Shown: positions 22,671 to 36,600, numbered from the stretch's first letter. The stretch is 64,000 nucleotides of DNA from Diploscapter coronatus (GCA_964036155.1 OZ038422.1:57869201-57933200), one strand, 5' to 3'. A program made the numbers and translations. Notes: generated from the sequence alone by a model not told the origin.

Positions 22671-25600
22671 TCAGGTCTCTTCCACGAAAATCTGCTCCCG
22701 AGCGGGGAAATTCAGCTCCGCAAATGTCGATTTGGGATCCAGTCGCGAAATCTGAAATTGTCTTTATGAACCAAATACAAAACTCATAACTTTCACGCTT
22801 ATTTTCGGAATGAAAAGAATATAAGCCGAAGAGTGAATTACAACTTTTCCAAGCGTTATTATTCCTTAGTAATTTCAAATTTTAGTGAAAAATCTGGTCT
22901 TCATTTTTCTATGAAAGAAGTTGCCTACTGTACAATTCATAAAAGAGAACATCGCAACAAATCTTTACGATTTATCAAAAACAAATTTTTAAAATCTTTT
23001 CTTCCCTACATTTTCTAACTCTAAACCCAAGCGAGTTCTTTTTACAAATTGGTAGTGAGTCTTTGGTGAATTGTGCAAGAAGTCGGAAAAGATTACATAT
23101 CTTCTTTTAGAAAGCAATTACAGATTTTTAACTCAAACAAGAAAATTTCATAAATTCACTTACATCCTTCTTGGGGTGATCCGAATTGAGGAATTTGAAC
23201 CCGTTGTTATTGTAGCCCTTGGATGCCAGGAAAGTGTACAGCACAGAAAGAGAGTCGCTCTTCCGGAAACGGCGAGTTACCTGAAATAATCGATCAAATT
23301 TATTCTAAAAATTATATTGAATGCGTTGAAATTCGAACGGGAAATAATATCTTAGACAGAAAATCGGCATGACTAGTAAAAAGCCTCCCGTATTTACAGA
23401 CGAGTAGTGGGGTAGGGAATGTAGGAAAAACGAAGAAATAAGAAAAAAAGCTGTCTGTAAATACAGGAGGCCCTAGTAAAATGAGTTGTGTACTTCCGAA
23501 GAAAAGTTTTATCTTCCACTCCCTAAACTAATCTCAAACAGTTAAATGCAAGATTTTATCTTTTCCAAGCATGAATATTTTATTTCTTAGTCTCAAGTTC
23601 AAATGTAAAACCAGTCAAGAGTATCGATGAGTGCTCTGTATAAATAGTCAAGTCAATCCCTCCCTTACCATGTCTCCATCAGGGAGTCTGAATCTGACAA
23701 CGATGATGTCCTTTTCCTTCTCCTCAGGTTCTGGAGGCAGTTGGCTGGCCATGAGCGCCTTCTCGATCTCTGCCTTCTCCTGCTCTGCAATCCTTCTCTG
23801 CTCCTCTTCCTTCTGCTCCCTAATCTCCTTCTCCTTCTGCTCCCGCTTTGCCAGATCTGTCTCCAGAGACATCTGGTATCTGAAATCCAACATAAAAATG
23901 TTTATCCATTTACCCTGACTTGTATAATCAACAACTTTCAAGCGACATTGTTTCCTGGATATCAATTGACAGAAAGTTCTAAATAACTATCCAGACTTAC
24001 TCGCGAGCCTGTTCATTCCGGATCCGTTCCCGCTCCCTTCTCTCCTCCTCCTCTGCCAATTCCTGCGTCTTGATGTTCTCGTTGACTTCGACGCCTTCCA
24101 TCAGTTTGTCCATCACAGTGTCCGCTGTGTCCATTATTCCTGAAATTTCGTACATTTCATACATGAAATAGAGATGAAAATAGACCATTTCCTTTCCCCG
24201 ATCCCATTCCCGAGAATTTATAAGCAGCTCCAGAAAAACACCTTAGAATAGATAGTGGACAGATAAAATATAAAGAGAGAAGTAGTTCTTTCCATACGTT
24301 TTTTTTTCACACCTTAGCCTCTCGGATATCTCGAACTATAAACTTCGTTACTCAGCCACAGTCATTTTTATTTTTAACTGCCATAAAATCGATAGTTTGA
24401 AATGGAAGAAAATTTTCGGGAATTAAATGTTTTCAGAAATAGTTACAGGTCTCGTGTATCATTAAATTTAAAGTTAAGTTTCTTTCCAAAAGCAAACATG
24501 GTGTCCTGAATCATAATTGATCAGTAAGATCACCTGAGCAGACTCCAATTTCGACCCATTTGTTCTTGTCCTTGGTGAGGAGAATGAGCAGAGGATACTT
24601 TTCCTTATCGATCGTTCTGAATCGATCCATCATTTCCCGCACGTCCTCCATATTCAGACTTATCAAGAAATTGATCAACTTCTCCTCGTTCTCTCTGAAA
24701 AAGGAAAATAAATTGAATGAAAGAAGACAACAATTTTCGAATATTTCTCGCCGCATTGTGGCTATTTGAAAACTGATACAAAGCAGAATATGCCAGGATA
24801 TGATACCTTTCGACTACTATTGTAATTTCGCAATGAATAAATGGTTCGTAAACAGGGTGTGTAATTACGAGTCAATTTTTGCGACACCAATGCTCCTTCA
24901 TTTGATCAGCTCTTTATTATTGTATCGATCAAATGAAGTGACAGTTTGTGCGTTAAAGAGCGCCTTGCGAAAAATGCGCGTCACGACTATAGGGCAAAGG
25001 AAGAAGAGTCAGAGGAGGACAGTGGAAGGGTGGTACGCAATTTCCTCTGCCCCTCGTCCTTTCTTCCTTGTCCCTTCAACATTGTACTGCTTTACTCTGG
25101 CCGTTAGCGTGCAAATGCCGTGTATTCAGAATAGCAAGATTTGAAAGAACACAAGTTTCTTCAATCTCAAAATTGTACTTGTAAGTGACATCCCAGGGCC
25201 AGATGACGTACTGATGGCGAAGGAGCTGAGAGACGGCATCTATACAGATTACGTTCTGGGCGAAGACGTGTGCGGCCACACTCGTGTCGTTGTGAATGTA
25301 CAGAGCAAGGGGACGGCGCTCACTGAAGTAAAAGATATACTCTTTAAAAAAAAAAATCAATCAATCATGGCGAATGCTTTTTGTCGAAATCAGAAATGTC
25401 TAGAACAAGGGGTGTTCGGGATTCTGAATTTAAACAAAATAAATAAAGTTTTATCCTAATCAGTTCAGTAAAATACAATTATATTCATGAGTTTATGTCG
25501 CGAAATATATGCAATTGACTGGCAAAGCAGCTATATTATTCGGTGAAAATGAACTCACGACGCAGGCACGTTGAAGGCTTCTTCGATGGCGACGTTGAGC

Positions 25601-25805
25601 GGCTGCGTGCAAAACGGGGGCACTACATGACCTGACTTGGAATATCTGAAATCGAAGAGAATTTACGAGAAACTCGAGCAGACTAGTTCGTCATACCTCG
25701 ACTCGAAGACGAGGGCGAAATTCTGGAGACCCTCGACGACGGAATCGCAGTCCGTGGGAATCAGGGGCAGCTCATTGTTCGTGTCCATCAATCGCCTCGG
25801 CTGGT
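22671..25805 (-). CDS. FAF1-type UAS-UBX protein (FAS-associated factor 1-like), 5' end open
   Basis: A p97/Cdc48 adaptor in ubiquitin-dependent degradation. Eight exons are certain: 25805-25697, 25645-25559, 25322-25179, 24694-24534, 24139-24001, 23879-23669, 23280-23164 and 22751-22671. The UAS domain begins R-R-P-L-A-L-Y-I-H-N-D and contains W-P-W-D-V-T. A long E/K/R coiled coil starts with Y-Q-M-S-L-E-T-D-L-A-K-R-E, matching the FAF1 sequence Y-Q-L-S-L-E-A-D-R-A-K-R-E. The UBX domain has V-T-R-R-F, F-L-A-S-K-G-Y and a C-terminal L-D-P-K-S-T-F and E-Q-I-F-V-E. From the first internal ATG (25788) it would be 343 residues and lack the UBA and ubiquitin-like domains. The 25805 boundary carries a two-base phase, so an upstream exon is expected, probably within 26727-27066. 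Confidence 0.85.
23382..23471. mobile_element. Mutator-like MITE with 9 bp target duplication
   Basis: A 90 bp element. Terminal inverted repeats are AGCCTCCCGTATTTACAGAC and, reversed from the right, GGCCTCCTGTATTTACAGAC. It is flanked on both sides by CTAGTAAAA (23373-23381 and 23472-23480). A 9 bp duplication suggests the Mutator superfamily. It lies in an intron of the FAF1-like gene. Confidence 0.7.
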
Positions 25806-26078
25806 CTACAAGCAAAAGTCGAATTGTCAAAGTCCGAAATGGGTTGCGACGTATCGAGTTTTGAAATGAACAGAAAAATGGGATACAGATTTCAGATTCA
25901 ACCAAGCACGGAATGGTTGAACGATCAGTTAATGAATGCAGAGAAGACAGTGACCAGAAAAAGTCGAGTAAATTCGCCGACGAACTGATTGAAAATGATG
26001 AGGAATTGTTTGAATGGAGGAATCGCACGAGCAGATGAAATGGACATTGTCAGCATGTCGGTAAATACGCGTTGCAGG

Positions 26079-26180
26079 GAGAGGAAAGAGAGGAAATTAG
26101 GGAGCGAAAAAGAAAGAGAGAAAGAGGGAAGAAAGGGAGAGGGAAGGCAGGGTAAGATAAAGGGAAGGAAAAGCCGAAAC
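26079..26180. repeat. Purine-rich low-complexity tract
   Basis: About 100 nt of nearly pure A/G on the plus strand (GAGA and AAGGGA runs), in the region upstream of the first certain FAF1-like exon. No periodic unit is clear. It could act as a GAGA-type promoter element or be simple repeat. Confidence 0.5.
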
Positions 26181-26726
26181 TGAGATAAGTCATGAGAGTG
26201 TAGAAAAAAAGTGAGGAGTGCATAAAATTCGACGAATACAATGATAGGAAAAGCGAAAAGATAAGACAGGAAAGGTTCGATACAATTCCAAATTGTACAT
26301 GAAGCTGATTTTTTCAAACAAACCTGCTACAAAAATCTTGAAGCAAGACCAAATATTATGTTCATTAGCAGGGACATACAGAATAGCATTTTGAGATTTT
26401 CGGAATACAGAATACGGAACAGAATGATCCCAAAATGACCGGAATTCCGGTTTTCGATTGTAGAGCACTAAGAATGCTATGAACACACCGTATCGTGATG
26501 CTAATGGAAATTAAAAGAAAATCAAATAGTAAAATTAGAAAAAAAAAAGTTTCTGCTACTACAAGATTACGATAATCATGAGAAGGCATGATTTTTGGCA
26601 CTAGGCTGCAATACAACATTTGAATAAATGCATTCTTATGAAATCTCATTAGCGACCTCACTAGATCTCAATCATTAGTGATCGTTCGTTCATTCGTCGC
26701 CAGCGGCTGGACCACGATAAATCTAC

Positions 26727-27066
26727 AATCCTGCATCGTCAGGTAAAACCAAGAGAAGTCACAAGTGTCGGCCAAAGTCAGAGTGGCAAACGAGTTCCCC
26801 AAAGTAGTCATCAAGTCCAGCCTCTGCCCCGATTCTCCGAACCTTGCCTTGATATAGTCCGAAGTCACTGTGAGGTGAAGGAGAACCGCGAACCTCTGCA
26901 CTCCAAAACAGGGAATCATACCACAGCCCAAACTAGACCACCACCCGACACACTTGTCGTTCCAACTCGATAACGAATGAGAAAAATACGAAAACAAAAA
27001 ATACGGTGAAAGTAAATTCAAACGCTCGAGCAAGAAAATGTTTGAACTGAACTGTGCATTTTGCAT
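26727..27066 (-). CDS. Probable upstream exon of the FAF1-like gene (ubiquitin-like domain)
   Basis: The minus strand is open here for over 110 codons, with GC content like the exons around it. A segment reading T-L-A-D-T-C-D-F-S-W-F-Y-L-T-M resembles the end of the second ubiquitin-like domain of FAF1 (L-A-E-S-G-L-S-Y-P-C-H-R-L-T-V). A GTAGAT donor after 26727 leaves one base, which is the phase needed by the exon at 25805. The acceptor is unknown; GAGTGCAG at about 26902 is one candidate. The plus strand also has a short open stretch, so strand is not beyond doubt. Further N-terminal exons were not found. Confidence 0.35.
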
Positions 27067-27690
27067 TATTCATTCTTTTTCCCTTGTCGTAAACGGTGGC
27101 TGTTTTGTTTTTGGCCCGTTTTTTTTTTCGAAAATTTTGGGCCCAGTGGTCCCCACCCTTTTCTGAGAAATAGTGTGGAGAAGAGAAAAAGGATGGTAAC
27201 TACAAGGGGCTAAAATTTAGGGATTTGATAATTTGTTTGGATTTCGTGGAAGCATAATGAACTACAGAACATCCATCTGCCTCGATTGCAGTGTCATTCT
27301 GTGCATGCATGCGCCCGATTTGCGCGCTCCCCTGTTGCTGCAGAATTCAAACAGAGCGCCAAAGACAATATGCTCCTTCCTCTCATTTTTATTCACTTTT
27401 TACTTTTTTCTCCTGAAAAATGTTATCATCAGTCAGCATAATTTCATCCTAAATTTTGAGCATTATTTACGGAAATCTTTTGGTGAAATGACGAATTTCT
27501 TTTGCAGAATTTTCTTCTTCAAACGAACCAAGTCTTGATTCCTTTCCTTCGATTTGAAAATTTTAAAATTCACTTGACTCAAACATTTTGAAATTCTCGT
27601 TAATTTCGAAAAATTTTCAGAAGAAAATCGCTTCGTCATTTTTCAGACTTCCCCGTTTCGAAATTTCAGTAATTTCTTTCAGAACCTGGT
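27067..27690. promoter_or_regulatory. Divergent promoter region of the FAF1-like and mel-28 genes
   Basis: The 620 bp between the leftmost FAF1-like coding signal (-) and the mel-28 start codon (+). It has a GC-richer core (27240-27370) and ends in a TTTCTTTCAG acceptor 8 nt before the mel-28 ATG, suggesting a spliced or trans-spliced leader. No clear TATA box was seen. Confidence 0.4.
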
Positions 27691-30600
27691 ATGAACAGAC
27701 CAGTGGATTATAAAGAAATTTGGAAACAGCGGCTGAAAGCGCACGTGCAGCCCGACCAGCAGATCAGACCGGACTCTCCGGAAGACAACGTCAAGTTCCT
27801 CACAAATGCAATTGGTGAGTGGAGACCGGCAGCTCTGTATCTGTCAGAACAGCCGAGATAGATGAGGATTGGCAGGGGATTCACTGTCAATGAGCTCGTC
27901 TGCAACCGAACCAGACTTCCTAAAACACTCGACCCACAGCGCAGCGAAAATCCTTTCCTCGATAAATCGAAAATCAGCTCTAGAACAGTGTTTACAGTCG
28001 GGAACCGTTCATCTCGATCCTAGGACTTATCCCCTATTTATTGAAGAAAGGATTTTCGCTGAGAGAAAAATAGTAAATCATACTAAGAGAAAATTGAATA
28101 TGCTTTCTTTTTCCACTCTGGAGTTTCCTTTCCGGAGACAAAGAAAACTTCAATTACTGTTGAACTGACCAATTTCCTTTGCAGGAGAGGAGACAGGCTT
28201 TGTGGCGACGTTTTCGGGTAGGAATGTGGCGATCCACGATGTGAGGCGTGGCCAGCTCAAGTACCGCACGAGTTTCAAGGAGAATCACACCATTGTCGAT
28301 GTCGACTTTCTGCAGCTCACAAGTATGAAAAAGGGGTTTTTCTTGTTCTCCATCCCACCCATCTGTGATCTTGATTTAGCTCTTTTACTAATGCTATTTC
28401 GTTTGAAAAAAAAAAAAACTAGCTGAAAGATACAGATGACAGGAAAGAAAGAATTCGACTGGAACTACGTCAATTTGTTTGCAGGCGGTCGTTTCGCGTG
28501 CGTGGCAGCAGTGAATTCCTCCGCCCAGTCGTTCGTGGCCCTGCTCATCGACTCCTCCAATAACGGTACAATCGAGCTCTCCATCGCTCGCTGCATCTCC
28601 ATCCCTTCTCAGGTTCGTATTCAAAGCAATCAAATTTAGCATACCACTTAATAGACTGAGCCTGGTTTTTTTTTTGGATTCAGCTCCAGAGCTTAAAAAT
28701 TGCCCTAAGTGACATGCCTGATCGAAATGGCCAAGATGATTCGCTTGTAAATGCTAGAAAAAAAGTTTCCAATGAGCGCGGAGAAAAATGAGATTGTTAT
28801 TTGAAGCAAAAATTAGAAGAATTTACTCGCTATTGTCTCCGAAATGATAGATCGCAGGGGGATGCAACGCGTATCCGCGAAAGCTGGAAGAGAAGACAGA
28901 AGAGGCAAAGACGCAGAGGCATAATGGTTAATCTCGCGGGTACCCTTTCTCTCTCTCCCTTTGCAGCCTATCATTTGAAGGACAGTAGAGAGTATCGATG
29001 CAATTTCGAGAATCCACATCATACCATTGCAGAAGATGACCTGCCTGAAAGTGGTACTGTCCGAATCGGACGAGGTCTACCTGGCCAGGTGCAATCCCAG
29101 AGTCCAGGCCATGCACAACATCATCGCTGTCGGTCTGTCTGCCTTCCCGTCTTTCCACTATAGAACACCACTTCTTTCAGGCACAGCTCGTCCGAACTGC
29201 TTCATCTTCGGACTTGGCAAAATCGACTTGGCGGATCTGGAAATGGGACAGAGTTCATCAACCCTGCCCGAATTGGAGACAGTTAAACTGGTGGATGGAT
29301 TGAGTGAGGAATATTTCATCAAATGAAAAAGGCTTCGTACATACTTCCTTCCAAGGAAAAAAATCCTATTTCAAGCATCCTTTTCCAATGTCCTATCTTT
29401 CAGAATACAAAAAAACATGAAAATGGGAAAAATAATTCCATTTTTTGAACGAATTTTATCATTGGGAAGGAATTTTCTGCCTCTGCACGCTATTCTTCTC
29501 TTTCCAACGTGGAATGAACTGGAAAGAGGAGAATAGTGTGCTTTGTGAAGACTTTACTTAGGGCTGTTTGAAATTGAGAAGAAGAATTACATCAAAACTT
29601 TGGAAGAAAAGTTTATACAGTCAGGAAAAAATACATTAAAGTGAATTGCAGGGTCGAACATTGAGGACGAGAAGTTCATGCTGCTGACGCGCTACACGGA
29701 CGACGACACTGCACTGCGTATCTCCGTTGATAAGGCTGCCGTCACCTGCATTGGATTCTTCGTCAGGTCCTCGGCTCTCGTCATCGGCCTGCAGTTCGGC
29801 GGACTCCACATCATCCATCTCAGGGGCGAAATGAGTCTGTGAGTGAATTATAGTCTCTATCTAGTGCGTCGGTTGGAGGATTCATCACTGAAAAGAAAAC
29901 GCGCTAATCATAAATGAAAGAAATCCGAGACGTGCTGAAAAGAAAGAATTCTATTTGAAAATTAATTTAAAGAAATGATATTTCATGTAAGATGAACGAA
30001 CCTTCCATCTCATTATTGCTACCTTTTTCCAGTTTGTATTCTTATTTCTAATTTGTTTGATCTTTCTCTTCTAATTTCAAACTTAATGTGTGTTCAGATA
30101 CTCGTTCGATTGCGGCCTGGCGCACCCGATTCGAGCCCTGGTGAATTGCGAGCCAGACGACGACCCGCGGAAGCACGAGCACATGATGGTGATGAGTTGG
30201 AGCGAGAAGGGCATCATGTCGACGGTCCTGCTCGAGGCCCTGCCCACAGTCAGTGTCGATGCAGACGATCAGCAGCCACAGGACGGCAACAATGAGAACA
30301 TCTTCCTCAATGCCATCTACAAGGTTAGATCATCCCCACTCAAAATAGAAAGAGAAAAGCCTTTTGTATGGGTCAAGCAAACTAAGTTTTCATGAATTAC
30401 TAGCCTTAAATAGTAAAATATTACTTATTCCAACATGCACGCCATATCTACCTCTATTAGAGACACCTTCAATTTATGCGCCCTCTTCTTTCAAGTAGCT
30501 TACTCGATCTCCTTCTTTCTTTTCAATCGAACTTTAGTTCGTTTGACAAGACAGATGTGAAATTACGGCTGTGCAGTGCAAGATTTTTAAAACGATCTGC

Positions 30601-33600
30601 CGTTCAATCATTTTGCGCTATCATAAGCTTTCTATAATATGCGAAGATTATTTCTTACTTTCCTCCAATAATTTTTTTTTGTTTTCTAAATGTACAATTT
30701 CCAGAGCCGAGCCGAGCACGTGAAGCGTTTCGTGTGCGCCCGTGCAATTGTGCATCGTCGTTCTGATGAGGACATTCAGCCACAGCAGCCAAGTGTGCAG
30801 AGAACAGAGCCTGAATTGCGTTACAGCAGGGCACTCGTCTATTTCGCCTACATTGGCGTCGACAACAACGAGACTCAGTTCATGGTTTGTTTAAATAAAT
30901 TCCCGTCATTTAAAAATATCGTCACATTTTTACAAAGAAGATATAAGCGATGATATTCGAACTTGCCTGCAAACTGTCATTCTTCCATTGCAAATCAAAC
31001 CATTCAAATCCTTTATCCTTTCAGATGGGAATCTTCGATCTGAACATGTACTTCTTCAAGCGACTTCCCCACAGCATCACAGTCGACCTCACCCCAGCCA
31101 AGCAGTGTCCCTTCCTCGCGCATATCTACGGAACCGTCGATGGAGGCAACGCCACTCATCTCCTCTACACTAAGGCATGTCTTTATCACGGAACATGAGA
31201 GAAATTCATTCCTCAAAGGCTATTTGCAAGCACAGCCATGAAACATACGCGAAGTTTTGCTAACTGATCTAATTGAGAGATTTTTGGTGAAAGCGGGATA
31301 GGTCAGAATGAAATAGCAAATGGGAGAAAACTTAGTAGACTAGGCATTATTCCAGTTCGGCCTTTTCCCGGAGCGTGAGATAATTGTCAAGGCAGAGCTC
31401 AGCAACCATTCAGCAAATTCGTTTCAGGACGTGACGATTCAAAGTGATGCAGTGGACAAATTCATGTCCCCGTGCAACGACTCTGATCAGCTCTTTTACG
31501 CGTCTGCACTCGACTTTCAGTTCGTCACCTGCATCTCTCGCTCTGGCGCTCATCTCATGTGCATTCCATCCCTGCCCGCTCAGGTCTGTCATTTCATATC
31601 CCTTCCATTTGGCCTGTTGGAAGGCTCAACATTTCACTATCAAACCAAATTTTAAAATGCCAATGTGTGAAAGTTAAGTCAATATCACAACTTGATCTGA
31701 TTGTCAGTTTGAACTGATGAGTTTTCCAAAAAGCCTTCTATCCAATTTTCTAACTCGTTAATTTCTAGGCCCTGGATCACTTGAGTGGCAATCTAGTCCC
31801 GTTGCTGACCACAGGAAGCGGCAGTTCGCACGTGGAAATTCTCGGTCTGCTCTCCAAAACAACACTCGAGAGACTCAAGGAGGTGTACACTGATGGAGTG
31901 AGTCCACAAATTCAGCTTCTAGCACAGCTTAAACATGCATTTCTCTTTCTTTTCCCTATTCAAATGAAGATATAGTAATGGCGATGATCAAGAGTAGGCT
32001 CAACTCAACTCACTAGTGTTATTTCGGGTTCAATTCGAAAAATAGCAGGTTCGATTTCGATTCCAAAAATATTAGTTCTCAACATATGAGCAAGAATCCT
32101 TATTTACCGTTTCGATGTAATAGTGGCCGAAATTCGTGTGTACGTGTACCAGACTGCATACATAAGCTGGTCTTTCTCAAATAGCTATTCAAATATCGAA
32201 AACTGTCATGATTATTTGTTGCTAATCTCAGGCCGAACGCGCTCGTGCAATTGTGCTGTCATCGATCGTGTGCAACGCGACAGCCGAGTCCGTGCAGAGT
32301 CTGCAGAAGGCGATCGGCCAACTCGACTGGAGCATCTGTCTCTTCATTTCCGAATGGGTTTGGGCCGAGATCGAGTGGGCCAAGAAGACGCTCGATGACA
32401 AAGGTAGGGGGTTTCAAACTTTTTGATAGAAAATGTTTACAGTTTGTAGCTTCGAAAGTTTCTTCTTTGAAAGGTTTTTGAATTTTGCTGTCTCAAGTAC
32501 TCATTTGAATTCTTCTTTAAGCCTTCAATCTCAAAGAGCCTTTCTTTTGCAGTATCTGGATTGTTCGGCAGGGACATGCGACCACTCGGTCCTGAAGGGG
32601 AGAGCTCTCTCGTGCTGGTGAAGACCATCTTCGCCACGGCCATTCACATCTACTCGGCCATCAACTGCAAACAGGCCAACGAACAGGACAGGGACTCCAT
32701 TCCCCAATCTCGTTCGTCTCCTTTCCTTCCTCACCTCAAACACGTGTCCTTGTTGCAGTGATCTCCGGCGTGCTGCATCTGCGTCACAATGCAGCCCTGC
32801 GTCTGTACGAACACTGCCACCTGCTCAACAAACTCATCTCCAGGAAGTTCGTGCCTCTCACGCAGAAGATCGTCGACAATCTCAACAGAATGAACGGAAA
32901 TGTGGAAGAGCAGAGAAGAACGGAAGGGTGAGTTGTAGTTTTTTGCTTTTTAAATTTTCTCTGGATAAAGGTTGACACAGAATGAGTTTTCCCCGGAATC
33001 ATTCAAAGAATCAATGAAAATGTTAACGTAAATTCACATACATCTCTGGTTCACATCCAATCTCTGCAGAAACTTGTTGTGAAATAAAAGTTATGAAGTA
33101 GATTTTGCCTATAAATGGCTCGTTCTGTCTATAGTTATCTCAGATCTAATGAATAATTCTCTAAAAATCAAAACGATTATTTAAGCCGTCTTGTGGCAGA
33201 CGATCTCGTTGCCAAAATGCAGATGCAGACTCCGAACGAGGACCTCTGGCTGGATTACGCGCCTCAGAAATGGTACCCGCCTGCGCTCGGAGTATGCTCT
33301 CTTCCTCGTCTTCTTGACAATAGGATTACTTTCAGAATCTGTTGCACACGATTCTGCTGCCGAACGTGTCCAGCCATCACAAACGCAAACTCCTCGTCTA
33401 CTATTTCCAGGACTATTTCACTGCGAATTCATCGAATGAGGTTTGGATTGTAGATTTTTTTTTGGTATGCTAGAAACTACTTGATAAAATTTTCCCTGTC
33501 TTGATTCAAGTAATTTTTACTAGTTCATTCTCATTCCCCCAAGCAATTGCTCTAATTCTTCGTGATCTAATCATTAAGAATCATCACTGGCTTCATACGA

Positions 33601-36600
33601 AAGTTAATAATTGCAGAACATATCCGAGGAAATCATCCAGATGCTGGAATCGATTCTGAAGATCGACAGACAGTTCGTCAATTCGATCATCGCCGAGAGA
33701 GCAGAGATGCAAAGACGCAGACAGCAGAAGCAGAACGGCGGACAGGAAGAAGAGCACGGCGAGGAGACCGAGAGGAAGAAGGTCGAACAGGAAGTGAATG
33801 AGATCCTGCAAATGGCTAGAAAAGGCAAACTCCCTCCCAACGATGAGGAGAAGCTCAAATGTAAGTTAGACCCAAAAAAGCGCTTTCTAAATAATGCACA
33901 GCGATTTTCAATGTAAAGAAGAATTCTTCTTTCGACAAAAGCAATTTGACGGGATTGTCGACATAGATGGCACACATTTCTTGCCTACAATATGATGAAA
34001 CTTTCTATTCAATTACACAATTCTTCCAATAAAAATCGTGCCGCTATATTGTAAGAAAGAACTTGCCGTCATTTTGTAGCTGCCTCTTTTCATTCTCTAA
34101 AAACTGCTGTCATATTTTGAAGAGTATATTTGTTGTGAAATAGAATCTACCAATTCACACAAAAGGAAATCTGGTAATTTTGGCAGAAAGTTTTGATTAG
34201 AGGGGGTTCATGTAAAGATCTTATTTTACACCTTCCTTTTTCTTCGAAAAGATTCCAAATATATTCCTTCAAACTCGGTTTGATCAGACTGATCAAAATT
34301 GCAGGCCTGCTGAAACAAGTTCCATTCGGTGAATATCGCTACCAGCTGTTCCTCGTCAATCAGCATCGATACCAGGAAGTCGATATTGATGTTAGTCCAT
34401 TCTCTTTTCGAAACTGCCAAATTCTTTTAATTCTACTTGCTCAAGATTTATTCGACTTGTAGAACAATGTCAACAGACAAAAATAGCTAAATTGAGATGA
34501 ATAGAGCTATATTGGGTAACTTTGATAATAGATTGTACAGCTCGATGTGCTGATCAGTTTGATGCACAATTCATCCTAATATACAGTGACAAACGAAAGT
34601 TATAAACATTGGATGATATTCTGCGCCATTGTACCTTCTCCATATTAGTTTTGATCGATTTTCAGCTTCCCATTACGAGTGACGCGAACAAATACGTGAA
34701 GGCCTATGCCCAGATCAGCAATGGGCTGAGGAAGAATGGGAGGCAGGCTGGGGCCGACAGAAGTCAGTCGGGCAGACCGCTCTGGGATCAGGAACTCATC
34801 AGGAAACTCGCTGCTGGTCAAAGTAGAACGAGTCGCGTCTCTTTTCCTTTCTCTAATTTCACTCAACCTAGATGCCTCCGTCAGTGTCACGATCGATGCC
34901 GCCGACTCGCCTCCGATCAAGAAGTTCATCCCCAAAACACCCAAAAATCTCTGGGGAAAACACAGGTTCGAGAATTTCACTAATCTTTGTGAAATTGAGA
35001 TTATCAAAATCGCACGAATTTCGACTTTTCGTAGCTGAAATTTCTGCTTATCATTAATGTCTATAACTTTACGATATGTTAAAGTCTGCTTGTTTGTAGC
35101 ACCTTCTATCAAGTTATTTCTCCATGTTTCCTTTATACCTTTTCCGAAAATTAAATTTACCGATACCCTATCACTACTCAAATTTGAACTTTCGATTGAT
35201 GAATTGCATCTAATTCAGACTGTCAATTGCCAATGGTCAGCAGCAGGAAGCCTCGACTCCAGTCTCCGACACTCCGAACACAGACAGCCGCCACTCCCTT
35301 GACAGCACGTCAAAGTCCAAACTGCACAGACTCACATTCGATGAGGATGACACACAGGATAGGGAGGCCAATAGGAATGTGTAAGTGAACTGAGATATGC
35401 AATCAGGGAAATTCCTTTGATCACTTGTTACCCTACCCTCTTAACGTACCATTTTAAACTTACAATTCTTGAAACTCGATCGAGATGATGAAAAGGCGAA
35501 TTTTAGGCCATCAGAAGAGAAGCAGAGAATCGACAAACTGCTGGCCACTCCAAAGGACCGAGTACAGAGAGCACAGGCAGCTCAGGCCATGCACAGACTG
35601 TCCTTCGAAAAGACTCCTCCACAGGAAGCCAACCGAATGCCTCCACGCACGCCGGCAAGCATCCTCAAGTCGGGTGGAAGGAGATGCGGTGGTATGTGTC
35701 AATAATTCATCTGGACTTTGATAGAAACTGAGAAAACAATCTTCTTCTCTTCAAACTGCCCAACAAGGTTGTCCAGAAATGGTTTTCTTTCTTAATTTCG
35801 GAAAGCAGAAACAGAAACAAATAGACAAAAGTCGATAGAAAATAAATAAACAACTTCTGGACGGCTCTGATGAGAGTAGGAAGAAATAATATGAGTTTTT
35901 TACTAAGATTCAGCGACAGCCCAAATGGGTTCTGAAAATTGAATAACAAAAATATCAAAATTCATGTTTTCATAAATTTTGTCAGTTATCATCCACTACT
36001 CCATTCAATATTTCCTTTTAAGTGGAAGCTTCGCCGGGTCGTGGCCGCATCAAATTCGATCTGCCCAATTTGACGGGTTCGAGTGTCGAAGAGTCGCCCG
36101 TTGCCGCCAGCTCAGCCAACGAGCCTCCACACGTAATTCGAAGCCTCTTTCTGACCCTTGATTTGCCTTATTTCAGAGACCCAACTTCGACATAGAAATT
36201 GACGAAGTCGATGACAATCCGCCTTCGGCTCCGACTGCATCTTTGGCGGTATAGCTTACAATAGAATAATAATAGCTTCTTGGGAAGTTATTGAAGTCCG
36301 ACTATTTATTCGATTTACTTTTCATTGAAATGAGCTTGTATTTATTGTCTACTCTTTCACGCGTTCTTTTCTCTACCCTGTCCTTTTCGATTCGGTTACT
36401 GTTTCGCGTCGTGACAAAAATCAAATGGAAAGTAGTTGGATAGCAATAGCATCTACTTATTTTGTCTTGATCAACGCTAATTTGTCTCTAAAATTGATGA
36501 ATATACAAGAAGTCCCAGATTAATTTCTTTCATGACTTATTCTACTAACTTCATTTTCTTCAGAACACGACTCCGCCGATGCCCGAGCCGCACTCCCCTC

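Noticed and set aside
26740..26880. Short plus-strand open stretch with good codon use
   Set aside because: No upstream acceptor or start, and the minus strand fits a FAF1 ubiquitin-like segment in the right phase.
32040..32075. GGTTCGATTTCGATTCC, resembling a tRNA T-arm
   Set aside because: No matching acceptor stem, D-arm or anticodon arm in the surrounding sequence.
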